A stretch of 64,000 nt of DNA from Runella rosea (GTDB lineage Bacteria; Bacteroidota; Bacteroidia; Cytophagales; Spirosomataceae). The notes below the pieces were generated by a model. It searched no databases. It had not been told where the DNA came from and saw only the letters and a list, made by a program, of their open reading frames with translations. A program made the translations under genes and the position numbers. The DNA lies in NCBI RefSeq assembly GCF_003325355.1, contig NZ_CP030850.1:5387501-5451500 (forward strand). The letters are read 5' to 3'. Positions 50,276 through 60,020 of this stretch are shown here, one piece after another (the stretch's first letter is position 1; each line of letters opens with the position of its first letter).

Positions 50276-53200
50276 TTACCGCACCAACACCAACTTACCT
50301 GTTGTTTTCACTCCTTCGCCCAAAGTAAGTTCTTGGCCGTCTTTTTTGACGGTAACTCGGTAAAGATAAGTACCTATCGCCAATCCTGCGGTGGTGTTCC
50401 AAATCCATTCGTTGGCTCCCACGCGAGGCGTAAGACTTACCTCTTTGACAATGCGGCCCGAAATATCAGCAACGACAATGGTGGCTTCGGTAGGAGCTTC
50501 TTTTCCCGAAATGGTAAATGAAAAACGCAGAAAATCTTGAAAAGGATTCGGGTTGGCCTCAACACTTACAATCCTTTGTTCATTGATGACTCTAAACGTA
50601 ATTTGATACAGTCCAGTACGGTTGTTGGTCGCATCAGCACCCTGTACTTGCAAAGTGTATAACCCGTCGGGAAGCGAGCCGGGGTGGTATTCAATGCGTA
50701 CCACATTTTGGTTGCTGGCGGGGGTGAATTTGAGGGAAGGATTTGTAAAACTGATGCGCTGGAAAGTATTTTGACCAGGGCGCTGGAGAAACAAATCAAT
50801 ACCGACCGTATCGCGCTTAAACAAAAATCTATTTTCGTCTTTGAGTTGCACCACAATTACGGGATTGGCCGAAACCACTTCTCCGTCCTTGATGCGCTGG
50901 TCGTCGAAGGCCACATCGAGTACTGGTGCCAATCGGTCTGTAATTACGGTGTAAGGAAGGTTGACGACGTTGTTGGTATAGCTTTGTTCGGGCTGCCGGC
51001 GCGGGTTAAAATTGACCAGTAAACGGTTATCACCACCACGGCCCAAGGTCGGGAGCGATACGGTAAAAGAGGTTTCTTGATTGGGGGCGAGTTTAGCCAG
51101 TTTTCTTTCGGTTATTTGAGGGGAGACACTAGGACTAAAAATCGTTTGCTGAACCACCACGGAATCTTGAAACGCCACGTTAGAGACGTTTTTGAAAGCC
51201 ACATTAACCGTCAAAATTTCTCCTTCTTGTCGTTCAATCACTCCGCTAAGATTAGAAGTAGCGCTACCTTCGGCAACGGGCGTATACGTGACAAGCCAAT
51301 TGCGGAGTTGCGCAGGAGTTGTAAGGTTGACGTCGGGATTTGTTAAACGCAACTGCAACCGCAGGAAAGGATAACGGCGAGCGTCGATGGTTTTTAAGTC
51401 CAATGACTTATTCGCCGATTGATTGACCAACAAGGGCGTTTCTTTTCCGTTCAAATCCACACCCAGTACCGTCAGTGTTGATTGTTGGGTAGTGAGTATG
51501 GATTGTTGGTTGGTAAGAGAGGCCCAACTACTAGCTGGGCCAATGAGTGAGGACGCAATTTGTCCCGTTGATTTGGTACTTTTTAAGGTAAACAAATCCA
51601 AGGTCAGTGTCCTAAGGCTAGGCGCAATATCGTTGGGGTCGGTGGCTAATTCCAGTGCGGGTTTGTTCGCCCCCTTTTGGAGAATCAGCAGATTGGGGCT
51701 ACGCAAAATAGTTTCGTTGACGCCTAAGGCTTTCAATTTAGCGATTTCAGAGGTGGGCCATTGGTCAAAACGCACGGCACCGACCGCCATAAGCACAACC
51801 CAGTCGCCGTTGGGAACGGAATCAATCCATTTGCTGAACAGCTGATTGTTAATGATTTCTGGCTGACGAAGCGTGTTCATAACGTAAGGCGGGTTGCCGC
51901 AATTTCGACTTGGCATGACCGAATACGCCTGAAGATTGTCGCGGTGTAGGGCTGTTACGACAATGTTTGCTTCGGCATTGGCTCCTTGAAATGTGCTACA
52001 ATTACTCTGTGCCACAAATAAAATGTCGCTAATGGACAGCTGATTTACCTGATGCCCCTGATTAAACCCTCCTACCGAACTCCCTGCTACCACCGCCTTT
52101 ACAGGCACTTCAATAGGAGTGTAGTTCCAAGTAGGTTGTGTAGTCAGGGAAAGATTGATGTTGAGTGGAGTGGCTTTGGTAAACTGTGCGGCTTGCCGCT
52201 GAGTCCAGCCTTCACCTGCGTTTTGGATGTAAGTGAAAGAACTTTCACTCCAAAGATTGTCAGTGCCTGCGGGGCGGTCGGCATAACGGATGCGCCAAAA
52301 ATAAGTGAGACTGTCGCGAGAAAGTAATGCTACTTTCCAACTTGGTAGTACGGTTGCCGTGATGTTTTGTGAGCGTTTAAAAGGGCTATCAAAACGAGCG
52401 GTAGTGTCGAGTTCAATGATATAATTTCGGCTGGCATTGTCGATGTGTTGTGCCAACAACTGTGTCGTTGGTATTCCGTTTTCTGTCGAAGAAACAATGG
52501 CATATTCGGCCGGCATCAGTGGGTACGCACCCGCCACGGGTAGAGCGATTTCGACGGCTGCCGTATTATTGGGCTTGTTCATTTCGACGAGTGTATTGGC
52601 TGGGTCTACCGTCACTTCAAAACGATTGAGTCCATTTTGGTTACGGTCCGTCGGGATGCGAAATAGCAACGTATCCTGATAGGCTACGGAGGGAAAAGTA
52701 GCTTCAAATACTTGCACCGCTCCGTCGCGTGCGGTACGGGTGAGGCGTACGGGGAGCTTTTCGTTGCGGTAAAGTCCCAAATTTGAAACGACCACCCGTA
52801 TTTCCAATGAATCGCTCAAGGGCCCAATTGCGCTTCCATTTTTACCTTTAACGCTGATTCCTTGACTTATGACGGCATAATCGGGTTGTGTTGTTGGAAA
52901 CAAAACGATGGCAGGGTCGCCTTGTAGGCTCATTTGCTGCGCATCGGCCTGATAAATAGGGTCATTGGGGAGCTTAGCTAATGTTTTACGCATGATTTGT
53001 TGCTGCACTTCCCCAAATGGACGGCTCAGATTAGTGCTGTCGCCGAGAAGGGTTTCATAAAAAGTGCTGGCAAAGTCTCGTAGCGAATGAACAAAGGCAT
53101 AATTGGAATGGGCCAAAAATAGAATGGCGCCCCGGTCTTTGGTACCTACCCAATCAATGGGAAAAGTAGTGGAACCGAAGGTGAAATTACCCAATACACA

Positions 53201-55213
53201 ACCGTTGGCGTAGACCAGAGGATAGCGACCTTTGTTCCTGAACCCTAATACATCATCAGATACATGGCCGATGTTAATATCGGTTACCGATAGACTAGAA
53301 TGGCCGAAAAGTGTAATGATGCCTGCCCCTTCATTTACTTCATTGGCGATACCGACGTACTCAACTGCTTCGTCTGTTTTTTTTGTGATGGTCGTGACGC
53401 GCGCGCCTAAATATTGGCGTTGGGCTTTTTGCTTAAAACCATTCATGATTTGCAAAAATTGCCCTTGCTCAAACAACGAAGTGCCGCCGCTGAGGTGAAG
53501 TACATTTTTACGCCAAAGAGCGTTCATGGGCGTAGCTTCATGTTCCCGTACTTTTTCCAGATAATTCAGTACGGTTTGTGGGCTGTCGGTCCAAAGTCGT
53601 CCGGTGGGAATGGCCGCAAGGAGTTGGGGTTGTCCTTTGAGCCCGTGCGAAAAAAGGTTGTCAGAACCTGGCCACCCAAACGTTGGTACCATATCGACTT
53701 GACTGCGGGTGGGTTTGATGCGATTAAAGTCTACCTGCTCGGTGCGACCAACAATGAACAAAAAGCGAGGGTTGCCTTTGTCGGCCATGAACTGGACAAA
53801 ACGACGGATAGCCAACGGACTGAATTCGCCGTAGTTGAATTGATTCACTAAAAAATCCGTCTCTACGGTCAGGGTGTCATAACGCCCGCCCGCTGTGGAG
53901 GCCCGATACCCGCCGAACTGTTTAGCGGCACTTGCCAGATTGCGATGCGTGACAATGAGATAATTGGCTTTGGTAGCGTCTATGTTCCGAAAACCAACGC
54001 GTTGAATACTTGGAACGGAGAGAGAAGTTCGCGTGGCAAAAAGCGTTTTGGCGGTGTTTGTTCCGCGAACAACGGCTTTTAGGGTAGCATTCTCAAGCGT
54101 GGTGCCGATGCGAGCGATGTTCTTTTTATCCGTGATGTCAAACAAACGAACGTCGTTGGCGGTGTTGGGGATTTCAAGGTATGATTTGCCAACGGTGCTT
54201 GGGTTAAGGTAAAAATATTTCTGGGTTTTATTCTGTAAATCAAAGCGTTGTGGATAGCGTAAGCGATAATACGTGATGCTGTATACATCATCTGCTTGCT
54301 CAGGAAAAGTGCCGCGGGAGGTGGTAGAAATGGAAATTCGGTTGCTATCGAGCGATACATCCGAAAACGCGATTTCTCGTTGCACCAAGAGTGCATTTTG
54401 GTGGTTAAACCGGACGGTATCCACCAACCGATTGGCTACGGGGCTGCTTCCCACCTTAATTTCCACAAAATGCAGGCGATGGTCGCGCCCCATCAAATGA
54501 AGTTCGAGCTGGGGTTTAAAACTGGTACGAACGGGATTTTCGAGTTGAATTCGTTTGGAAACCACCGCATTTTTGTAAAGTTCAGGCCCTGACCAGCCTT
54601 CACCAAAGTCGTAATAAGAATGTTGAGCGCCTTGCGATGTCCCCAACGGATACATCAGCCCTTCCGACATGCCTACGTAGTTGTAGCTTGCAATGTTTGA
54701 AATCAGCAAATCTTCGCGGTGAAATGCCTCTGGCGTCAGGTTGGAGGTATTTTGTTCTTGATAAGAAGCCATGCGCTTGCCTGGTTGCCCATCCAGACGC
54801 CAGGTAATAAAATAAGCCGTGGTGTCGGTATACAAATTGTAGATTTTGTGGGGTTGGGCGCTGTGCGGAATGTACAGCAAAGAGTCTTGGGTGCCGTCGT
54901 TTCCTTCACCGTAAAACTCCAGATAATCAGCTTCATCCCATTTTCCATCGGCCTCTCCCTGTACCAAAATGGCCTGCTCTTCACCCCGGAAAAACAATTG
55001 GAGTGCGGTCGGGTTGGTTGTAGTTACTGGGAATCCCGCTTGGCGTAATTCGGCCGTTGAAATTTTATAAATCCCTTTTTGCGCAATCGGAATCTTAAAA
55101 TACGTTTGCTGATAATTGATCCATTCGTTGCCGTAGGTGGTTTGGGCGTGGGTGGATAAAACGAAATGGGTAAAAAAGAATACGCTGATAACAGCCGCTA
55201 ACCTAACTCGCAT
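50276..55213 (-). CDS. Large C25 (gingipain-like) cysteine peptidase, T9SS type A cargo
   Basis: A 1645-residue secreted protein. The signal peptide ends LSTHAQ (~residue 24). A PorU-like N-terminal beta region (~25-400) precedes the C25 peptidase domain (~410-780). The catalytic dyad is His638 in TLFGHSSL and Cys672 in VYANGCVLG. Long CARDB/Ig-like domains follow (~800-1540). The type A sorting tail (~1555-1645) has NPFQDFLRFSF, ATIVVADISGRIVKEV and LPxGxYxYRV-like AIGTYLYRVTVKKDG, ending GKLVLVR. It resembles both gingipains and the PorU sortase; the extra domains favour a surface peptidase, but the sortase role is not excluded. It is a single gene, with no other T9SS component nearby. Confidence 0.85.
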   Translation of the reverse strand: MRVRLAAVISVFFFTHFVLSTHAQTTYGNEWINYQQTYFKIPIAQKGIYKISTAELRQAGFPVTTTNPTALQLFFRGEEQAILVQGEADGKWDEADYLEFYGEGNDGTQDSLLYIPHSAQPHKIYNLYTDTTAYFITWRLDGQPGKRMASYQEQNTSNLTPEAFHREDLLISNIASYNYVGMSEGLMYPLGTSQGAQHSYYDFGEGWSGPELYKNAVVSKRIQLENPVRTSFKPQLELHLMGRDHRLHFVEIKVGSSPVANRLVDTVRFNHQNALLVQREIAFSDVSLDSNRISISTTSRGTFPEQADDVYSITYYRLRYPQRFDLQNKTQKYFYLNPSTVGKSYLEIPNTANDVRLFDITDKKNIARIGTTLENATLKAVVRGTNTAKTLFATRTSLSVPSIQRVGFRNIDATKANYLIVTHRNLASAAKQFGGYRASTAGGRYDTLTVETDFLVNQFNYGEFSPLAIRRFVQFMADKGNPRFLFIVGRTEQVDFNRIKPTRSQVDMVPTFGWPGSDNLFSHGLKGQPQLLAAIPTGRLWTDSPQTVLNYLEKVREHEATPMNALWRKNVLHLSGGTSLFEQGQFLQIMNGFKQKAQRQYLGARVTTITKKTDEAVEYVGIANEVNEGAGIITLFGHSSLSVTDINIGHVSDDVLGFRNKGRYPLVYANGCVLGNFTFGSTTFPIDWVGTKDRGAILFLAHSNYAFVHSLRDFASTFYETLLGDSTNLSRPFGEVQQQIMRKTLAKLPNDPIYQADAQQMSLQGDPAIVLFPTTQPDYAVISQGISVKGKNGSAIGPLSDSLEIRVVVSNLGLYRNEKLPVRLTRTARDGAVQVFEATFPSVAYQDTLLFRIPTDRNQNGLNRFEVTVDPANTLVEMNKPNNTAAVEIALPVAGAYPLMPAEYAIVSSTENGIPTTQLLAQHIDNASRNYIIELDTTARFDSPFKRSQNITATVLPSWKVALLSRDSLTYFWRIRYADRPAGTDNLWSESSFTYIQNAGEGWTQRQAAQFTKATPLNINLSLTTQPTWNYTPIEVPVKAVVAGSSVGGFNQGHQVNQLSISDILFVAQSNCSTFQGANAEANIVVTALHRDNLQAYSVMPSRNCGNPPYVMNTLRQPEIINNQLFSKWIDSVPNGDWVVLMAVGAVRFDQWPTSEIAKLKALGVNETILRSPNLLILQKGANKPALELATDPNDIAPSLRTLTLDLFTLKSTKSTGQIASSLIGPASSWASLTNQQSILTTQQSTLTVLGVDLNGKETPLLVNQSANKSLDLKTIDARRYPFLRLQLRLTNPDVNLTTPAQLRNWLVTYTPVAEGSATSNLSGVIERQEGEILTVNVAFKNVSNVAFQDSVVVQQTIFSPSVSPQITERKLAKLAPNQETSFTVSLPTLGRGGDNRLLVNFNPRRQPEQSYTNNVVNLPYTVITDRLAPVLDVAFDDQRIKDGEVVSANPVIVVQLKDENRFLFKRDTVGIDLFLQRPGQNTFQRISFTNPSLKFTPASNQNVVRIEYHPGSLPDGLYTLQVQGADATNNRTGLYQITFRVINEQRIVSVEANPNPFQDFLRFSFTISGKEAPTEATIVVADISGRIVKEVSLTPRVGANEWIWNTTAGLAIGTYLYRVTVKKDGQELTLGEGVKTTGKLVLVR

Positions 55214-55474
55214 CTGATTGTATGTTACGGATTTACCTCTGCCGGTAGAAACGGATGCAATTTACTCCGGAAATAGTAAAAATCCTGAAAGAGAAGAGGT
55301 GGATTTTGGAGATGTTAACGAAAGTAAAGAGGATAGGAGTGAAGATACATATTCTGACTCTGGGGAAGTCAAGCTAAGCTATAAAAATAATTTGTTATGC
55401 TTGCAGAGTATTTTTTGCAAAAAAAATGTTTGTTTTGTAGTGAATAATTCCAAATTGAGAAACAACCTTAAACC
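55214..55474. other. Intergenic region before the thiolase gene
   Basis: AT-rich spacer between the divergent peptidase and thiolase genes. It must hold both promoters, but no fully matching -33/-7 pair is seen. An 86-codon frame starting with TTG at 55218 looks like noise and overlaps the thiolase start. Confidence 0.5.
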
Positions 55475-56653
55475 ATGAACGCATATATTGTAGCAGGATA
55501 CCGCTCGGCGGTGGGCAAAGCCCCCAAAGGTACTTTCCGTTTTACACGCCCCGATGACCTCGGAGCTGAAGTAATCAAACACATGATGGCGCAATTGCCA
55601 GCGTTGGACCCAGCCCGCGTGGACGACCTCATCGTGGGCAATGCCGTGCCAGAAGCCGAGCAGGGAATGCAGATTGCCCGCTATATTTCGTTATTAGCCT
55701 TACCCAAAAGCGTGCCGGGTTTTACCATCAACCGTTATTGTGGCTCAGGTGTAGAAGCTATCGCCCTTGCGGCGGCTAAAATCCACGCAGGTTTTGCTGA
55801 TTGTATCGTGGCGGGTGGGGTAGAGTCTATGTCGATGGTGCCTACAACGGGTTGGAAAATGGCGCTTAACTACGAAATTGCCAAAGAACACGCCGATTAC
55901 TACATTGGCATGGGACTGACGGCGGAGCAGGTGGCCAATCAATTTAAAATCAGTCGTGAAGATCAAGATGCTTTTGCGTTGGCATCGCACCAAAAAGCGC
56001 TTGCCGCGCAGGCCGCGGGCAAATTTGATAGTCAGATTGTGCCAATTACCGTCAAAGAAACTTATTTTGACGCCAACAGCGGCAAAAAGAAAAATAAAGA
56101 ATACGTAGTCACCCAAGATGAAGGGCCGCGTGCAGATACCACCTTGGAAGCCTTGGCGCGCTTGAAGCCCGTTTTTGCAGCGGGGGGGAGCGTTACGGCA
56201 GGAAATTCGTCCCAAACCTCCGACGGAGCGGCTTTTGTGGTGGTGATGTCAGAAAGGATGGTTAATGAGCTGAACCTCAAACCAGTGGCTCGTATGATGT
56301 CGTATGCATCGGCGGGTGTGGAGCCACGTATTATGGGCATTGGGCCCGTGGCGGCGATTCCTATTGCGCTCAAACAAGCGGGATTGCAGTTGGGGGATAT
56401 TGACCAAATTGAGTTAAACGAAGCCTTTGCGGCACAATCGTTGGCGGTTATTAGGGAACTAGGCATTGACCCAACCAAGTTAAATCCAAATGGCGGTGCC
56501 ATTGCGTTGGGACACGCGTTGGGTTCAACGGGTGCACGTTTGTCGGTGCAGTTGTTTAATGAAATGCGCCTCCGCAATCAAAAATATGGCATGGTCACGG
56601 CCTGTGTGGGCGGTGGGCAAGGCGTAGCAGGAATATATGAATTCCTGAATTAA
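55475..56653 (+). CDS. Acetyl-CoA acyltransferase (thiolase)
   Basis: A 392-residue type I thiolase. The acyl-accepting Cys is in TINRYCGSGVEAIALAA (~residue 90), the conserved VAGGVESMS follows, and the C-terminal catalytic elements are NPNGGAIALGHALGSTGARL (His) and VTACVGGGQGVAGIYE (Cys). It performs the last step of fatty-acid beta-oxidation or the reverse condensation in ketone synthesis. The name fadA/fadI would fit beta-oxidation, but no hydroxyacyl-CoA dehydrogenase is adjacent. A perfect hairpin follows the stop. Confidence 0.93.
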   Translation: MNAYIVAGYRSAVGKAPKGTFRFTRPDDLGAEVIKHMMAQLPALDPARVDDLIVGNAVPEAEQGMQIARYISLLALPKSVPGFTINRYCGSGVEAIALAAAKIHAGFADCIVAGGVESMSMVPTTGWKMALNYEIAKEHADYYIGMGLTAEQVANQFKISREDQDAFALASHQKALAAQAAGKFDSQIVPITVKETYFDANSGKKKNKEYVVTQDEGPRADTTLEALARLKPVFAAGGSVTAGNSSQTSDGAAFVVVMSERMVNELNLKPVARMMSYASAGVEPRIMGIGPVAAIPIALKQAGLQLGDIDQIELNEAFAAQSLAVIRELGIDPTKLNPNGGAIALGHALGSTGARLSVQLFNEMRLRNQKYGMVTACVGGGQGVAGIYEFLN

Positions 56654-56660
56654 TGTATTC

Positions 56661-56717
56661 AGCCTTGGAAAGTTTTAGACGGATTATCAATTTCTCAGCC
56701 TAAAACTTTCCAAGGCT
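56661..56717. repeat. REP-like hairpin AGCCTTGGAAAGTTTTAG type
   Basis: AGCCTTGGAAAGTTTTAG (56661-56678) and CTAAAACTTTCCAAGGCT (56700-56717) are perfect 18-bp inverted repeats around a 21-nt loop. It sits between the convergent thiolase and RidA genes and may act as a terminator for both, though no long T tract follows. Confidence 0.75.
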
Positions 56718-56731
56718 AACCTTGTCATTTA

Positions 56732-57115
56732 TTAGTCCTTGACCGCAATCACGGAGATTTCTACGTTGACGTCTTTTGGTAAACGCGCCACTTCGACGGT
56801 TTCACGGGCAGGGTATTGATCCGTAAAAAACTGCCCGTATACTTCGTTCACCTTGGCGAAATTGTTCATATCCTTCAAAAAAATACCTGTCTTAACGACA
56901 TTGGTGAAGTCGAGTCCCGCTTCTTTTAAAATCGCTCCGATGTTGAGCATTACTTGACGCGCTTCGTCTTCAATCGTTCCGTTGACCAATGCTCCTGTGG
57001 CAGGATCAATGGGGATTTGGCCAGAGACATACAGCGTATCTCCAACCATTACAGCCTGAGAATAAGGGCCAATTGGCGCGGGAGCGGCGGAGGTAAATAT
57101 TATTTTTTTTGACAT
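56732..57115 (-). CDS. RidA-family reactive enamine/imine deaminase
   Basis: ATG 57115 gives a normal RidA N-terminus (MSKKIIFTSAAPAPIGPYSQ); the longer frame to 57163 would overlap pdxJ. The 127-residue trimeric protein has the YgjF/YER057c/UK114 signature: PYSQAVMVGDTLYVSGQIP, NIGAILKEAGLDFTNVVKT, PARETVEVARLPKDVNVEI with the conserved Arg. It hydrolyses reactive 2-aminoacrylate released by PLP enzymes. It lies 31 bp downstream of pdxJ in the same direction, a sensible pairing because PLP synthesis and PLP-enzyme by-product clearance are related. Confidence 0.92.
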   Translation of the reverse strand: MSKKIIFTSAAPAPIGPYSQAVMVGDTLYVSGQIPIDPATGALVNGTIEDEARQVMLNIGAILKEAGLDFTNVVKTGIFLKDMNNFAKVNEVYGQFFTDQYPARETVEVARLPKDVNVEISVIAVKD

Positions 57116-57146
57116 GATTTTTCGGTTTGATATAAGACAATAGAGA

Positions 57147-57866
57147 TTAGACGTCCAATTCACGCAAATACATCTGGATGGTATTTTCTAGCCCATAATA
57201 AAGGGCGTCGCAGATGAGAGCGTGGCCGATGGAGACTTCGTCCAAATGCGGAATTTGTTCTTTTAGATAACGTAAATTTTCGAGGCTTAAATCGTGACCT
57301 GCGTTCAATCCAAGCCCCACTTCCTGCGCTACTTTGGCGGCTTTTATGTAAGGGGCTACGGCTTTTTCGCGATTTTCGGGGTACTCCGTAGCGTATGGTT
57401 CGGTGTATAATTCTACGCGGTCAGCGCCGCAAATTTTGGCCCCTTCTACCATGGTCTCGATGGGGTCTACAAACACAGAAACCCGAATACCAGCACTTTT
57501 AAACGTCTGTACCAAGTCAGTAAGGCGGTCGCGGTGCGTGATGGTATCCCAGCCTGCGTTGGAGGTAATGGCCCCTAGCGCGTCGGGAACGAGCGTCACT
57601 TGGGCAGGGCGGGTGGCTAGTACAAGTTCAATAAATTTAAGCTCGGTAGGATTTCCTTCAATGTTGAACTCGGTCGTTACCAATTGTTTCAAATCCAGTA
57701 CATCTTGGTAACGAATGTGGCGTTCGTCGGGACGTGGATGCACCGTAATTCCTTGGGCACCAAATGCTTCGCAATCAAGGGCGGTTTTGACAACGTTGGG
57801 GTTGTTGCCTCCGCGTGAGTTGCGAAGAGTGGCTATTTTGTTGATATTTACGCTGAGGCGAGTCAT
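57147..57866 (-). CDS. pdxJ: Pyridoxine 5'-phosphate synthase
   Basis: A 239-residue TIM-barrel enzyme matching PdxJ along its length: [15 protein letters not shown] at the N-terminus, [27 protein letters not shown] and [11 protein letters not shown], then [18 protein letters not shown]. It condenses 1-deoxy-D-xylulose 5-phosphate with 3-amino-1-hydroxyacetone phosphate to pyridoxine 5'-phosphate (DXP-dependent vitamin B6 route). It is the upstream gene of a pdxJ-ridA pair. Confidence 0.96.
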   Translation of the reverse strand: MTRLSVNINKIATLRNSRGGNNPNVVKTALDCEAFGAQGITVHPRPDERHIRYQDVLDLKQLVTTEFNIEGNPTELKFIELVLATRPAQVTLVPDALGAITSNAGWDTITHRDRLTDLVQTFKSAGIRVSVFVDPIETMVEGAKICGADRVELYTEPYATEYPENREKAVAPYIKAAKVAQEVGLGLNAGHDLSLENLRYLKEQIPHLDEVSIGHALICDALYYGLENTIQMYLRELDV

Positions 57867-58022
57867 TTTTAATCGAATAGTTTAGTGCCGTTGGGCGTTT
57901 AAATGAGGGAGTAAAGTCGTATTTTTAAGTATGCTTACACCCGTTATTCTAACTTTCAACACATCATAATGGTTTCAAAAGTATTCGGAAATAGTCTTTT
58001 ACACAATTTTTGGGACAGAATC

Positions 58023-58051
58023 TTGTTATTCTCACTTTTTGTCTATATTTC
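58023..58051 (+). promoter_or_regulatory. Promoter of the esterase/amidoligase cluster
   Basis: TTG (58023-58025), 18-bp spacer, TATATTTC (58044-58051), one mismatch from TAnnTTTG. A start near 58058 would give a leader of ~29 nt to the TTG start at 58087. Confidence 0.5.
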
Positions 58052-58086
58052 GACAAATTATTACCACGTTAAACACTTTATCAATC

Positions 58087-58797
58087 TTGAAAGAAACCTA
58101 TCAAAAATGGTACTCGCCCACGTTGGGCCGGGATATTGAAATGCTCGTGATAGGGCATTGGGGGTATCCCATTCTCCTGTTCCCAACGTCGATGGGCAGG
58201 TACTACCAAAACAAAGAGTTTGGGCTAACTGATTCGGTACGAGGGTTTGTTGACGCAGGGAAAATAAAACTGTACTTAATCGACGGAATCGACGAAGATA
58301 GTTGGTACGCCAAGCATTTACCGCCGGCGGTCCGGGCGCATAATCATGCCGTCTATGACCGTTTTCTGAACGACGAACTGGTGCCTTCCATTCGTCGTGA
58401 AGCCAACGTTGACAAAATTGCGGTAGCAGGATGTAGTTTTGGGGGCTATCATGCGCTCAATTTTGCCTTCAAACATCCTGATAAAGTGGCTTATATGATT
58501 AGCATGAGCGGAGCATTTGACATCCGCAGTTTTGTCGAAGGCCACCACGATGATACCGTTTACTTCAATAATCCTGTCGATTTTATCCACAACGAAGAAG
58601 CATGGAAGTTCCATCACATGAAAATTGTGCTAGGAACTTCGGAGTGGGATATTTGCCTTGATGCCAACATCCAGATGTCTAATCTTCTGAAAAACAAAGG
58701 GATTTCGCATTGGTTGGATATTCGAGGCTGGGACAAACACGATTGGCCTCTTTGGAACAGGATGTTTCCCGAATACGTGTCACAAATGGGGCTGTAA
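58087..58797 (+). CDS. Alpha/beta-hydrolase-fold esterase, second paralogue (amidoligase cluster)
   Basis: The start is taken as TTG 58087, not the earlier TTG at 58039. From 58087 the protein begins xKETYQKWYSPTLGRDIEM, aligning residue for residue with MYRELDGWHSPALNKHMEI of the paralogue at 46628, and the earlier codon would lie before the predicted promoter start. The 236-residue protein has the nucleophile elbow GCSFGGYHA (Ser near residue 117), KHPDKVAYMISMSGAFDI and a C-terminal KHDWPLWNR with the probable catalytic His. It heads a cluster with an ATP-grasp and a GCS2-type ligase, so it may hydrolyse or transfer an ester or peptide made by them. That link is inference. Confidence 0.8.
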   Translation: MKETYQKWYSPTLGRDIEMLVIGHWGYPILLFPTSMGRYYQNKEFGLTDSVRGFVDAGKIKLYLIDGIDEDSWYAKHLPPAVRAHNHAVYDRFLNDELVPSIRREANVDKIAVAGCSFGGYHALNFAFKHPDKVAYMISMSGAFDIRSFVEGHHDDTVYFNNPVDFIHNEEAWKFHHMKIVLGTSEWDICLDANIQMSNLLKNKGISHWLDIRGWDKHDWPLWNRMFPEYVSQMGL

Positions 58798-58942
58798 ATA
58801 AGCCTATTTTTAAACAGTTTCAGGGTTTAGACCTTAGTCTGAAAATTATATCTCTTTCGAAAAACGCCTGTTTTCATTAATAAACCAAATAATCGTCATC
58901 TAAAAATCACACTAACCGCGCCGGGCATCCGGTGATTCATTT

Positions 58943-60013
58943 ATGAAAAAAATAGGAATACTTCACGGAATGGAAAATACATTCCCCCAAGCTTTTGTTG
59001 AACGCGTCAACCAATTGGATGGGAAAAATATTATTGCGGAACCAGTACTAATTGACCGGGTAGTGCAGGGGGAAGCCACCGACTACGCCGTCATTATCGA
59101 CCGTATTTCGCAGGATGTGCCTTTTTATCGGGCGTTTCTTAAAAATGCGGCCCTTTGCGGCACCGCAGTTATCAACAATCCGTTTTGGTGGAGCGCCGAT
59201 GAGAAGTTTTTCAACAATGCGCTGGCCGTAAAACTGGGTGTGCCGGTGCCAAATACGGTTTTGATGCCTTCCAAAGAACGCCCGACCGATACATCAGAAA
59301 CCTCATTTCGTAACCTAAAAATGCCAATGGCTTGGGGAGAAATGTTTGAATATGTGGGTTTTCCAGCCTACATGAAACCCCATGCTGGTGGCGGGTGGAA
59401 AAGCGTCTATAAAATCCATGATATGGATGATTTATGGAATAAACACGCCGAAACCGAACAGTTGGTTATGCTGTTGCAAAGTGAAGTAACCTTTGAAGAT
59501 TATTATCGTTGTTATTGTTTAGGTGGAAAATACGTCCACATCATGCCGTATGAGCCGCGCAATCCGCACCACCTTCGCTACGCAACGCAGCCCAAAACCA
59601 CGGGTGAGGCGCACAAAAAACTCATCGCCACGATTACGGATTATGTATTACGTCTCAACAAAGCCCTCGGCTATGATTTTAATACCGTAGAGTTTGCGGT
59701 TCACGATGGCATTCCGTACGCAATTGATTTTTGTAATCCTGCGCCCGATGCCGATATTCATTCCGTAGGACAGGAAAACTTTGATTGGATTGTAGAAAAC
59801 GCCGCTAAGATGGCCATCGAAAAAGCAAAAGCGCACAAAGAGGGTAAAACCAACCTCACGTGGGGGAGTTTTGTGCGTACTTCGGCCATGAATTTGCCGA
59901 TTGCAAATTTGGCCAAAGGCGACGTAGAGCCCACCGAAGAGGCTCCCAAAAAAGCTGCGCCTAAAAAGGCAAAAGACGAAGAACCAGCTAAAAAAGCGCC
60001 CAAGAAAAAATAA
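58943..60013 (+). CDS. ATP-grasp ligase with Lys/Ala/Pro-rich C-terminal tail
   Basis: A 356-residue ATP-grasp protein. Visible elements are the central AYMKPHAGGGWKSVYKI (nucleotide-binding Lys and Gly-rich loop, ~150-166), EDYYRCYCLGGKYVHIMPYE and the metal-binding NTVEFAVHDGIPYAIDFCNPAPD (Glu/Asp/Asn, ~246-268). These enzymes join a carboxylate to an amine via an acylphosphate. The last ~25 residues are low-complexity and very basic (APKKAAPKKAKDEEPAKK), unlike the core and atypical for such ligases. It lies 145 bp after the esterase and 81 bp before a GCS2-type ligase. The substrate is unknown. Confidence 0.82.
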   Translation: MKKIGILHGMENTFPQAFVERVNQLDGKNIIAEPVLIDRVVQGEATDYAVIIDRISQDVPFYRAFLKNAALCGTAVINNPFWWSADEKFFNNALAVKLGVPVPNTVLMPSKERPTDTSETSFRNLKMPMAWGEMFEYVGFPAYMKPHAGGGWKSVYKIHDMDDLWNKHAETEQLVMLLQSEVTFEDYYRCYCLGGKYVHIMPYEPRNPHHLRYATQPKTTGEAHKKLIATITDYVLRLNKALGYDFNTVEFAVHDGIPYAIDFCNPAPDADIHSVGQENFDWIVENAAKMAIEKAKAHKEGKTNLTWGSFVRTSAMNLPIANLAKGDVEPTEEAPKKAAPKKAKDEEPAKKAPKKK

Positions 60014-60020
60014 GTTTATT

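Noticed and set aside
55218-55478. 86-codon plus-strand frame beginning with TTG
   Set aside because: No recognisable domain, overlaps the thiolase start, and occupies a divergent promoter region.
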